Source: an uncultured Fretibacterium sp.
GTDB taxonomy: Bacteria; Synergistota; Synergistia; Synergistales; Aminobacteriaceae
NCBI GenBank assembly: GCA_937899395.1
Contig: CALBPU010000134.1
Span: 1 to 28,826 of the forward strand
Direction: 5' to 3'
Length of the DNA: 28,826 nucleotides
A model generated the notes under the pieces. The model did no database searches, was not told the DNA's origin, and saw nothing but the letters and a program-made list of their open reading frames with translations. Positions within the stretch are counted from its first letter, which is position 1, and the number at the start of each line of letters is the position of its first letter. This document shows positions 8,241 through 14,750 of the stretch, piece after piece. The position numbers and the translations under genes were made by a program.

Positions 8241-8256
8241 AAATTTTTCGTTAAAT

Positions 8257-8264
8257 ATTATAAT
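8257..8264. promoter_or_regulatory. Overlapping divergent -10 boxes
   Basis: The palindromic stretch ATTATAAT supplies TATAAT on both strands (plus 8259-8264, minus 8257-8262) between the acyltransferase gene and the zinc-ribbon genes. The matching -35 boxes are weak (GTCAAA at a 17-bp spacing on the plus strand), so this is a candidate only. Confidence 0.35.
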
Positions 8265-8305
8265 AAAACATAAAAATTTTTTTCAGTTCCTACACGGAGG
8301 TAGAT

Positions 8306-8746
8306 ATGGGATTGGAATTATTTAAGTGCAAATATTGCGGAAAGGTTTACGGCTCTAATTCTCAATCTCTAAAGAGGGGATTATGTCGTGAATGTTACAT
8401 GAAGCTTGAGGATTTATATTATAGCTCCGGTATTCATGATTATATAAGGGATAACGGATTATCAAGAGATTTTGACCCTGAAGAATTAAGCCGTGAAATA
8501 AAAATGAATCCGACATTAATAAGGATTTTATATGACATGGGATTTTTTGACAGGGATATTCAGGTTTACAGCAGCGATAATAAGAGAATAAAAAAACTTG
8601 CTGAAAGGTTTGAGGACGAAATTGAAAAAATAAAACATCATGAAAATAATCATTATAACGATAGAAATACCGAAATAAATCACAGAAGCATATCAAAATT
8701 TATATCTTACGGCGGCAGTGTATACCGTAGAAGAAGTAATTTTTGA
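8306..8746 (+). CDS. Zinc-ribbon protein, YvyF-like, paralogue 1 of 3
   Basis: 146-aa cytosolic protein. A C4 zinc ribbon occupies the N-terminus (Cys8, Cys11, Cys27, Cys30: CKYCGKVYG ... GLCRECY). A helix follows (LEDLYYSSGIHDYIRDNG), then a winged-helix-like part ending in YDMGFFDRDIQVY, a charged coiled segment, and the terminal motif ISYGGSVYRRR. The arrangement of ribbon plus short helical domain resembles the flagellar-operon protein YvyF (TIGR03826 family), whose exact role is not well defined. A His/Asn-rich insert (about residues 108-125) is unique to this copy. GGAGGT lies 5 nt before the ATG. It is the first gene of a run of three paralogues followed by a prepilin peptidase. Function is not established. 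Confidence 0.65.
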   Translation: MGLELFKCKYCGKVYGSNSQSLKRGLCRECYMKLEDLYYSSGIHDYIRDNGLSRDFDPEELSREIKMNPTLIRILYDMGFFDRDIQVYSSDNKRIKKLAERFEDEIEKIKHHENNHYNDRNTEINHRSISKFISYGGSVYRRRSNF

Positions 8747-8777
8747 ACTTATTTAGTGTGAAGAGAAGGAATAAAAA

Positions 8778-9143
8778 ATGGCGTGGAGAAGATGCAAAAT
8801 ATGTCAGAAATTATATGATGACCAAGCATATTATGCCAGAAAAGGCTTATGCTTTAATTGCATGTCGAAGCTCGAAGGAGTTTACGGAAAAGTTCATGAC
8901 TATTTGAAAACTCATAACGATCTTAAAACTTTTAACGCTGAAATTATTGCAAGAGAAATCAGAGAAACTCCGGAAGGTGTTGAAAATTTATTTGAGCTTG
9001 GATTTTTGGAACGTGATTTTCAGACTTATAACGGAATAAAAACGGAACGTCAGGAACTTGCGAGAAAATTTAAGAGAGAACTTAATGTTATGGCAAGAGA
9101 AAGACGACATATCACATACGGCGGTATGGTTTACGAACGATGA
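8778..9143 (+). CDS. Zinc-ribbon protein, YvyF-like, paralogue 2 of 3
   Basis: 121-aa protein built like its two neighbours: ribbon with Cys6, Cys9, Cys25 and Cys28 (CKICQKLYD ... GLCFNC), helix LEGVYGKVHDYLKTH, winged-helix-like LFELGFLERDFQTY, a basic helix, and the C-terminal motif TYGGMVYER. It is the shortest and most compact copy and lacks the His/Asn insert of copy 1 and the tail of copy 3. It starts 31 bp after copy 1 with an AAGGA site, so it is surely in the same transcript. The pattern of conserved Cys and of the YGGxVYxR end suggests a tandem duplication followed by divergence. Function unknown; a DNA- or protein-binding regulator is plausible. Confidence 0.65.
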   Translation: MAWRRCKICQKLYDDQAYYARKGLCFNCMSKLEGVYGKVHDYLKTHNDLKTFNAEIIAREIRETPEGVENLFELGFLERDFQTYNGIKTERQELARKFKRELNVMARERRHITYGGMVYER

Positions 9144-9170
9144 AATAAAAAACGAAAGGATAAATTTTTT

Positions 9171-9581
9171 ATGCCCATTGTAAGATGCAAACTTTGCGGA
9201 AATCTTTTTAATTCAGAACGACGAAAATATTGTCCGAACTGTATCAGAAGACTTGATGAACTTTATGGTCATGTTCATGAATTCATGAGGGATAATAAGG
9301 ACGAAAATTTTGATATTTATACGTTAGCTGATGAGATGGAAATCAGCACAGCGGACGTTCAGGCATTAGTTGAACTCGGATATATTGAGAGGGATATTCA
9401 GACTTACGGTAAAAACAAAAAAAGCAGTCGCCAAAAACTCGCCGAAGCCTTTAACGATGAACTTGAAAAAATGCGTCAAGATAAAATAACTACTTACGGA
9501 GGAATAATTTATTCACGTGATAAAAACGAAGATAATAAACAATACGCTTTTGATTTTCAAAAATCATCGAGGAAAAAATGA
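9171..9581 (+). CDS. Zinc-ribbon protein, YvyF-like, paralogue 3 of 3
   Basis: 136-aa protein with a shortened ribbon (Cys6, Cys9, Cys21, Cys24), helix LDELYGHVHEFMRDN, a clear helix-turn-helix-like stretch (LADEMEISTADVQALVELGY), IERDIQTYG, and the conserved TYGGIIYSR. Here the motif is not terminal; a further 21 mostly polar residues follow, ending in KSSRKK. The stop codon overlaps the start of the prepilin peptidase gene as ATGA, so the two are translationally coupled. An AAAGGA site precedes the ATG. This copy matches YvyF best, because it has the same spacing between ribbon, the V-H-E-F-M-R-x-N helix and the HTH. Function is inferred only from resemblance. Confidence 0.65.
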   Translation: MPIVRCKLCGNLFNSERRKYCPNCIRRLDELYGHVHEFMRDNKDENFDIYTLADEMEISTADVQALVELGYIERDIQTYGKNKKSSRQKLAEAFNDELEKMRQDKITTYGGIIYSRDKNEDNKQYAFDFQKSSRKK

Positions 9582-10393
9582 TGACAAAATATTTAATTAC
9601 GGCAGGAATTTTGGGAGCATGTTTCGGATCATTTTTGAACGTTATAGCACACAGGAGCATACAAGGCCGTTCATGGTGGGGCAAAGAAAGATCAGCCTGT
9701 GAATCATGCGGCCATGTATTAGGATTTTTTGAGCTTATACCGATAATTTCGTGGCTAATGTTAAAAGGCCGATGTAAAAACTGCGGTGCAAAAATTTCCG
9801 TGAGATATATTTTAGTTGAAATAATATGCGCAATATTGAGCGTAATAATTTTTTACCGTTGGAAAATTTCATGGGCATGTCTTTTAACTTACATTGGAAC
9901 AATCGGCCTTGTTATTAATTCATTAACCGATATTGAATCGGGAGATATATTTGATTTATTCGCAATTTTTCCGGGAATTTTAGGATTAACAGTAAGAATA
10001 GTCGGAGGCAAGGCAGGAATTTTTGACGGTTTAGCAGGAGCTTTAACAGGTTTCGGAATATTTGCGCTGATAATTTTAATATCGAGAGGCGGAATGGGTT
10101 GGGGAGATGCCTCGTTTATGGGAGGAATGGGAGCGATTCTAGGATTAAAATTTACGTTAATGGCATTTTATCTTGGAATAATGGTTGGCGGAATTTTCGT
10201 TATGATTTTGCTTTTAATTGGTAAACTTCATTGGGGAAAACATGAAGCAATTCCGTTAGTGCCGTTTTTAAGCATAGGCTGTTTCATAATAATGATATGG
10301 GGAGTTGAAATATTTTCGTATCTTGAAGACAGATTGTTATATTTTAACGCTGAAATATTTTCGTTGACATGGCCGTATAATATAACTTTATAA
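9578..10393 (+). CDS. Prepilin peptidase (A24, type IV leader peptidase)
   Basis: 271-aa inner-membrane aspartic protease that removes leader peptides from type IV pilin-like proteins and methylates the new N-terminus. The first helix has GSFLNV; the cytosolic loop has two CxxC pairs (Cys41/44 and Cys66/69), seen in bifunctional enzymes. The catalytic aspartates are Asp118 (LTDIESGDI) and Asp177 in GMGWGDASF. About seven further membrane helices follow. It overlaps the third zinc-ribbon gene by 4 nt (ATGA); a second ATG (9581) follows at once. No pilin or type II secretion gene is present here, so its substrates lie elsewhere. The run of three zinc-ribbon genes before it is unusual for this family. 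Confidence 0.9.
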   Translation: MMTKYLITAGILGACFGSFLNVIAHRSIQGRSWWGKERSACESCGHVLGFFELIPIISWLMLKGRCKNCGAKISVRYILVEIICAILSVIIFYRWKISWACLLTYIGTIGLVINSLTDIESGDIFDLFAIFPGILGLTVRIVGGKAGIFDGLAGALTGFGIFALIILISRGGMGWGDASFMGGMGAILGLKFTLMAFYLGIMVGGIFVMILLLIGKLHWGKHEAIPLVPFLSIGCFIIMIWGVEIFSYLEDRLLYFNAEIFSLTWPYNITL

Positions 10394-10434
10394 TAAATGA
10401 TGTTAAAAATATAAAGAAAGCTGATGAATAATTC

Positions 10435-11556
10435 ATGAAAAAATTAATCACGTTCAAAAAAATTTTTATTGTTTCTTTTCTCCTGCTGGTATCGGCAAGC
10501 ACAACGGAAGCAGCACGTAAAGTTATACTGGACACAGATGCAGCATACCTCAATGATGATGCTTTTGCAATATTCGTTCTAACTCAGGCAGATAAATCAG
10601 GAATGCTTGATTTTATAGGCATAACGACAACAGGAGGAAACGTATTTGTGCCTGAAGCTACTACTGCCGCTTTACGCCAGCTCGAACTTATAGGACGCCC
10701 CGATATTCCTGTATATCAGGGGACTGATGAACCTCTTGGAGGTTTCAGGAACATGATTGAAGAGGCAAGGCTGTACGGAATGCCTAACTTTTGCGGTGCA
10801 TACTGGGATTTTTCCAATAATACTTTTGCTGACCTTTCAAAACGTTCAAAAGACTATCTTAATTTGAATAAAGAACCTCTTTTCGGTTATCCGAAGATCA
10901 GGGCGAAAGAAGTTCCTGCGTGGGATTTTATCATTGAGAGCGTAAAATCCAATCCCGGTGAAGTAACTGTAATGGCAGTCGGAGCAGTTACGAATATTGC
11001 ACTTGCCCTGAAAAAATATCCTGCACTTGCAAAAGAGGCCGCAGGAATAATTTATATGGGTGGTGATATTGATATTCCGGGTAATGCTACGCCCGCCGCT
11101 GAGATGAATTGGTTTTATGATCCCGATGCAATAAAATTATGTCTTTCAGCAGGCTGGAATAAACAAATTGTAGTTCCTGATGATCTTGCAAAGAGCATTC
11201 AAATTACTCAAGAATTTTATGAACGCATTGCAGAAAATAATACAAATGCCATAACTAAATTGATATTATCAAATAAAAAAACTTTTACAAATTCAGATGC
11301 TAATTATGTCTGGGACGCGGTAGTTCCCGTAATATTTTTGAAGCCCGAATTAATTACTGACCTTCAGGAACGATACATTACCGTAGATAATACTCCCGGC
11401 ATAAATTCAGGGCGTGTTGTAACATGGAAGCAGAACATGAACAACGACATGAAAACGGGGAAAGGTTTTCCGGAAGGTGTCATGAAAGCTGATATTGTAA
11501 TGGGTATAGACACATCAAAATTTTGGGATTTTTATATTAACATTCTTAGTTATTGA
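10435..11556 (+). CDS. Exported nucleoside hydrolase (IUNH family)
   Basis: 373-aa protein with a signal peptide (residues 1-26, hydrophobic core IFIVSFLLLVSAS, cleavage near TEA-A). The mature part is an inosine/uridine-preferring nucleoside hydrolase, which splits nucleosides into base and ribose. It opens with VILDTDAAYLNDDAFA, the calcium-binding DTDx5DD site (Asp33, Asp35, Asp41, Asp42). GAVTNIALALKKYP, MGGDIDIPGNATPAAEMNW and YDPDA are family blocks. The usual His-Asp near the C-terminus appears here as VWDAV, so the His is replaced by Trp, which may change base preference. An outer or periplasmic location would suit scavenging of purines or pyrimidines. It ends 2 bp before the stop of the convergent ZapA-like gene. 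The ribosome site is weak. Confidence 0.85.
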   Translation: MKKLITFKKIFIVSFLLLVSASTTEAARKVILDTDAAYLNDDAFAIFVLTQADKSGMLDFIGITTTGGNVFVPEATTAALRQLELIGRPDIPVYQGTDEPLGGFRNMIEEARLYGMPNFCGAYWDFSNNTFADLSKRSKDYLNLNKEPLFGYPKIRAKEVPAWDFIIESVKSNPGEVTVMAVGAVTNIALALKKYPALAKEAAGIIYMGGDIDIPGNATPAAEMNWFYDPDAIKLCLSAGWNKQIVVPDDLAKSIQITQEFYERIAENNTNAITKLILSNKKTFTNSDANYVWDAVVPVIFLKPELITDLQERYITVDNTPGINSGRVVTWKQNMNNDMKTGKGFPEGVMKADIVMGIDTSKFWDFYINILSY

Positions 11557-11558
11557 GT

Positions 11559-11798
11559 TTATTCATTCTCAAGTTTCGATAAAATATTTTTCAATTTCTC
11601 ATTCACTGCATCAAGGGAGTAAGCAAGCTTCAGACATGCCAACATTAACATATCTTCCTGATTTGCTCCCTCAGTGATTTCACCGCAAGCGTCATCAATG
11701 AGGCTTTTTATTCTGTCTAAGTCCTCATTTTCTATTGCGGTCTGAATAGTATAGCTTCCTCTGCCTATTGTTATAAATACATCTCGTGAAGTTCTCAT
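11559..11798 (-). CDS. zapA: ZapA-like cell-division protein
   Basis: 79-aa protein of the ZapA family, which binds and bundles FtsZ at midcell. The N-terminal strand-strand part (VFITIGRGSYTIQTAIENEDLDR) is followed by the helix IKSLIDDACGEITEGANQEDMLMLACLKLAYSLDAVNEKL, ending in a coiled segment (KNILSKLENE). The length and the order of strand, short helix and long dimerisation helix match ZapA. It starts 10 bp after the stop of the preceding small gene, with GGTAGAG as ribosome site. The two are one transcript. The identification rests on the fold pattern, since ZapA sequences are poorly conserved. Confidence 0.6.
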   Translation of the reverse strand: MRTSRDVFITIGRGSYTIQTAIENEDLDRIKSLIDDACGEITEGANQEDMLMLACLKLAYSLDAVNEKLKNILSKLENE

Positions 11799-11808
11799 TA
11801 TAAATTCT

Positions 11809-12036
11809 CTACCTTATCGTGAGTAAATGTTCAAGCCTTTCAATTTTTATCGAGGCTGCATTGCTGTTAAAGACGTTATCCTGATATGCTTTAACGAATG
11901 CTTTATCCTGTTCAAGAGTTCCGCTTGATTTTCTTGCGAGTTCACCTTTCAAAATTTTTCGTTCGTTTAATAGCTGAGTTACCCTGTCGAAAATTGTGTC
12001 GGCAAAATATTCAGCATCATTCAAATTCGTTGCCAT
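11809..12036 (-). CDS. Small helical protein upstream of zapA
   Basis: 75-aa protein beginning MATNLNDAEYFADTIFDRV and ending RLEHLLTIR. It is charged and predicted mainly helical, with heptad-like leucines, and has no signal or membrane segment. The start at 12036 is chosen because GGGTGATTTTTTT precedes it, the same leader type used by acpP. The open frame continues upstream to 12156, but that part runs across a hairpin and is unlikely to be coding. It is 10 bp upstream of the ZapA-like gene and is likely its partner in division, but no family could be recognised. Confidence 0.5.
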   Translation of the reverse strand: MATNLNDAEYFADTIFDRVTQLLNERKILKGELARKSSGTLEQDKAFVKAYQDNVFNSNAASIKIERLEHLLTIR

Positions 12037-12083
12037 AAAAAAATCACCCGTTAATATTTTAGCAGAGGACTGAAAAATAAAAT

Positions 12084-12118
12084 GCTCCTCACAAAATTTT
12101 TTTATTTTCATGGGGAGC
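12084..12118 (-). terminator. Terminator-like hairpin before the zapA operon
   Basis: On the minus strand GCTCC/GGAGC, CA/TG and AAAAT/ATTTT pair across an A-rich loop, and a T-rich run follows. It would stop transcripts coming from the mobile region before they reach the zapA pair. Confidence 0.45.
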
Positions 12119-12168
12119 GTGTAATTCTTGACATATCTTTGTGGGGAGGGGTACATTTATAACAAAAA

Positions 12169-12294
12169 CACTTAAGAAGTAACAGACCCTTCTGTCAAAC
12201 AAATTTGACATCTCCCCTAACTTATGGGAGACAAGAAAACCAGCCTTACCTGATAAGGGAAAAGAGACCGTAAAACGGTGGATGGTTTTAAGTG
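12169..12294. repeat. MITE-like multi-hairpin element (126 bp)
   Basis: The ends are a perfect 7-bp inverted repeat (CACTTAA at 12169, TTAAGTG ending 12294). Inside are four stems: TGTCAAA/TTTGACA with a 4-nt loop (12193-12210), TCTCCC/GGGAGA (12211-12231), CCTTA/TAAGG (12244-12258) and ACCGT/ACGGT (12267-12279). No open frame fits it. The wording, ACAGACCCTTCTGTC then GACATCTCCCCTAA then GGGAGACAAGAAAACC, recalls miniature elements seen in many gut bacteria. It interrupts an integrase start on the minus strand. No second copy was noticed in this window. It may be a mobile miniature element or a structured RNA. Confidence 0.6.
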
Positions 12295-12321
12295 CTTAAC
12301 TTGAATGTCAGTCAGTACCAT
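12283..12321 (-). pseudogene. Second tyrosine-integrase start, truncated after 13 codons
   Basis: From an ATG at 12321 the minus strand reads MVLTDIQVKHLKP, the characteristic first residues of an arm-domain integrase (compare MLTELQVKAAKP at 248). GGAGAG lies 10 nt upstream, so it looks like a true gene start. Homology ends as the frame enters the multi-hairpin element at 12169-12294. Short, so the call is tentative, but two separate cues (motif and ribosome site) agree. Confidence 0.5.
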
Positions 12322-12362
12322 AACTGAATTTTCTCTCCTTTTCCATAGTCATATTATATATC

Positions 12363-12382
12363 AGCATACGGAAAAGACTACG
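12363..12382 (+). repeat. Direct repeat copy 1
   Basis: The 20-mer AGCATACGGAAAAGACTACG matches the sequence at 12511-12530 at 16 of 20 positions, the difference being mostly the central AAA/TTT. It lies in a gene-free stretch (12322-12539) between the multi-hairpin element and the phage gene. Nothing else was recognised in this stretch. Confidence 0.4.
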
Positions 12383-12510
12383 GGATTGTTCGTTGCTGTG
12401 GAGTTACAAAACTTTACACAGGGGTATAAAGGAAAAACGGAACGCAGAAATTCGAATATTTTTTATAAAATACTGTTTTTACAGCTATTATATATTTTAT
12501 TAAATTTTTA

Positions 12511-12530
12511 AGCATACGGTTTAGCCTACG
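12511..12530 (+). repeat. Direct repeat copy 2
   Basis: AGCATACGGTTTAGCCTACG is the second copy of the repeat at 12363-12382. It lies 9 bp beyond the stop codon of the phage-type gene, so the pair could mark a recombination or attachment site. Confidence 0.4.
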
Positions 12531-12539
12531 AAAACATTT

Positions 12540-13829
12540 TCACTCTCTCGGAGCCAACCACCTGTAAATCATTCTCAAAGCTGAAGTCGGAGCAGAGGGA
12601 ATAATGCCCAGTTTCGATAATCCGTCGGCCATGTTTAACGCCCCTTCAAATCTGCGTCCTGTGTCATAATCACTGTCAAAAAAGTACCTTGCACCCCTGC
12701 GGATTTCTCCGAAAGGTTCGGTTATCGGATTTCCGCTGCTGTAATATCTGTAATTCGATGACATTCTCCAATCTCTATAAGCGGCCGAATATAACGGAAT
12801 TGTGTTCACCATGCCGTCAATGGCCGTATAAGCCGCCCACCTTACATAATTATCAGTTTCACCGTTCGGAAGTTCTTCTCCGTCGGGAAGCCTCCTCCAG
12901 AATAAATCCCTGATGAAACCGATCCACAAAGACCCCAGAGCAACCGCTGAGACATATAAAGCCGCCTGTTTTACTCCGTTCCATGTTCCGTTTTCGCGTA
13001 AAGCGTCAACGGTATCAACAACTGTCATGTTGTAAATCGGTGCTAACGCATTTGTGAACTGCATAAATAAAGATAAAGCCTGAGACCTGTTTAATGCAGT
13101 CATTTCTCTTGAAAAAGATGACGGTTGAGTGTCTTGAACAACTCTTCTTGCGAGCCTGACAGCTTCATCGACATCATAACCGTTTTCAAGATACGAGTTA
13201 TAAGCCCCGTCAAAAACAATAGCCTTTGTTATTCTGTCAAAAAATCCGTTCCATGATAAGCCGAAAGAAATAAATTTATGATAAAGATTTCTTGCGTCAG
13301 AGATAAACGGGTGTTTTTCGCTGTAACGGTTAAATTGTCTTTGTTCCTGATAAGCCCTTGACTCCACATCACCGCCTGCGTATCTCAATTCCGGCATTAA
13401 TTTATAAACGTTTTCCATAAAATTTTTCCCGTTTTTAAGCGCATTAACCGCAGACCTCAAAACATGCCCCGCTCCCTGAATGCCTGTTTCATGAAACATT
13501 TTCGCAACACCGGCAAAATAACTCGCAGTTTGTCCGAGCGCAACAGGTACGTTATAAGCCAATGCCGAAACGGTTCTGTTCCTTTTTATGAAGTTTACTA
13601 TCATATTTCCTGCGTCTTGCTCAGATATAGCACTGTCTCTAACAGAGTGTTTAAGAATATTAACGAAGTCTCTCCAGTAAGGCATTCCTAAACGTTTTTT
13701 TATGAGCTGCTGCACTGATCCGTTCTCCCCGTTTCGGATTAATGCGCTTGTAAGTTCCGACATAACACCACGAAAGGCCGCGTAATTTTCCTGCTGTCTT
13801 ACTCCTCCGTATTTAGAAATATTGTACAA
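12540..13829 (-). CDS. Phage polyvalent protein, LPD38-like C-terminal part (remnant)
   Basis: 429-aa frame resembling the C-terminal LPD38 region of very large phage or conjugative-element polyvalent proteins. The markers are KFISFGLSWNGFFDRITKAIVFDGAYNSYLENGYDVDEAVRLARRVVQDTQPSS, followed by LNRSQALSLFMQFTNALAPI, hydrophobic segments (VSAVALGSLWIGFIRDL, AYTAIDGMVNTIPLYSAAY) and a conserved tail ending in a terminal RWLAPRE. Such domains normally sit at the end of proteins of thousands of residues, so this is an amputated fragment. Its first residues up to about GGV are borrowed from the 3' end of the rpn pseudogene, with which it overlaps by 31 nt; the TTG at 13829 is therefore probably not a real start. 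Likely a decaying prophage remnant without function. Confidence 0.65.
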   Translation of the reverse strand: MYNISKYGGVRQQENYAAFRGVMSELTSALIRNGENGSVQQLIKKRLGMPYWRDFVNILKHSVRDSAISEQDAGNMIVNFIKRNRTVSALAYNVPVALGQTASYFAGVAKMFHETGIQGAGHVLRSAVNALKNGKNFMENVYKLMPELRYAGGDVESRAYQEQRQFNRYSEKHPFISDARNLYHKFISFGLSWNGFFDRITKAIVFDGAYNSYLENGYDVDEAVRLARRVVQDTQPSSFSREMTALNRSQALSLFMQFTNALAPIYNMTVVDTVDALRENGTWNGVKQAALYVSAVALGSLWIGFIRDLFWRRLPDGEELPNGETDNYVRWAAYTAIDGMVNTIPLYSAAYRDWRMSSNYRYYSSGNPITEPFGEIRRGARYFFDSDYDTGRRFEGALNMADGLSKLGIIPSAPTSALRMIYRWLAPRE

Positions 13830-14328
13830 GCCCCGTCATCAAGTTTTATTGCAGTATCCTCTTCACAAATATTCTTGAACGTATAAATATGCCTGCCCCT
13901 TTTGAACAAATCAAAAGTACATATAAAAATTACAAACGTATCAGGCAAATTACTATATGAACCTGATTTCGTTAAAGAATCTTTTTAAGAGCGTCAAGAC
14001 CGATAACTGTATGGTAAGCTCTAGGTCTGCGATGTAAATCTTTTTTGTTACTGGTCTGAATTTCACAGTCAAATATTTTTCGCCTGTCCGATTTCGCAAA
14101 AACATCAAAACGTACTCCTCTAGTGTCAAATGTTTGCTGTGAAGTTTCTTGAGTTTGCACGAATTTTATTTCCCCTATATCAAGATCAGGCAATATCCTT
14201 TTTATCATTTCTGTACAAAGATATTCATCGTGCATTACCTTTCCGAACAAAAAATCATCGGCTAATGTTAGTGCTTCCCATTGTTTAGCGTATCTTTCAA
14301 AATTTTTTTCCAACGAAATTTTTTCCAA
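13799..14328 (-). pseudogene. Rpn-family PD-(D/E)XK nuclease, frameshifted and truncated
   Basis: Rpn proteins (recombination-promoting nuclease, transposase_31 type) cut DNA and are common in gut genomes. The frame starts at a TTG (14328) with AGAGGTG at 14334-14340 and reads LTLADDFLFGKVM, then the catalytic GVRFDVFA and FDCEIQ (Asp...ExQ), RPRAYHTVIGLDALKK, where it runs into a stop. One base added to the A5 run at 13982-13986 restores the family sequence: SGSYSNLPDTFVIFICTFD, GRHIYTFKNICEE and DDGACTIFLNT. It then ends abruptly in EE-stop at 13799-13801, where the phage gene takes over, so the C-terminal third of the protein is missing. Two lesions make it non-functional; the frameshift alone could be a sequencing error. 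Confidence 0.75.
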
Positions 14329-14398
14329 TTTTTCACCTCTTTTACTTAAAAAGAATTTTACCATTTTGAGACACAGGCCGATATATTCACCAATGCGC

Positions 14399-14407
14399 TG
14401 ATATAAT
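14399..14407 (+). promoter_or_regulatory. Extended -10 promoter of gatCAB
   Basis: TGATATAAT is a TG-n-TATAAT extended -10, 46 bp before the gatC start. It lies inside a perfect 13-bp palindrome, TGATATAATATCA (14399-14411), which could also be an operator. No good -35 is needed for an extended -10. Confidence 0.5.
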
Positions 14408-14453
14408 ATCAACGAAAAATTTTTACATTATATTAAAAGGAGAGTTAATCAGT

Positions 14454-14744
14454 TTGAAACTTACCAGCGAAGAAGTAAACTCAATCGCATTAGAATCACG
14501 GTTGCTCCTAACTGAACAGGAACTCGTCGGAGCTGTGCGCTACATTAATAACTTTCTCAACATGTTGGACAGGTTTAAGGAATTAGATTTGAAAGACGTT
14601 GAACCTTTCAGTTTTGCCGAAGCTCTTGAATGTCCTTTGAGAGATGATACCGTAATCCCCTTCAATGACACCGAAGCAATTATTCATGAGAGCGAACATA
14701 TTGACGGCTCATTCTTCAAAGTACCCAGAATAATGGAGGAATAA
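14454..14744 (+). CDS. gatC: Glu/Asp-tRNA amidotransferase subunit C
   Basis: Small 96-aa subunit that wraps around GatA and GatB in the GatCAB complex, which makes Gln-tRNA(Gln) and Asn-tRNA(Asn) from misacylated precursors. The family pattern is present: EEVNSIALESRLLLTEQE, the helix FLNMLDRFKELDLKDVEPF, PLRDD and the end GSFFKVPRIMEE. The start is TTG (14454), fixed by AAGGAGAG at 14437-14444, 9 nt upstream. gatA follows after 6 bp, so gatC, gatA and gatB form one operon, driven by the extended -10 at 14399-14407. Confidence 0.92.
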   Translation: MKLTSEEVNSIALESRLLLTEQELVGAVRYINNFLNMLDRFKELDLKDVEPFSFAEALECPLRDDTVIPFNDTEAIIHESEHIDGSFFKVPRIMEE

Positions 14745-14750
14745 TTTATT

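Noticed and set aside
12036..12156. N-terminal extension of the small gene before zapA (115 aa)
   Set aside because: The extension crosses a hairpin, and a ribosome site of the local type precedes the inner ATG at 12036.
12169..12294. CRISPR array or retron RNA
   Set aside because: No repeated unit with spacers, no reverse transcriptase or cas gene near; inverted stems fit a MITE better.
12305..12511. 68-aa plus-strand open frame between the repeat and the phage gene
   Set aside because: Low-complexity AT-rich C-terminus, no ribosome site, and it crosses the direct repeat and an opposite-strand integrase start.
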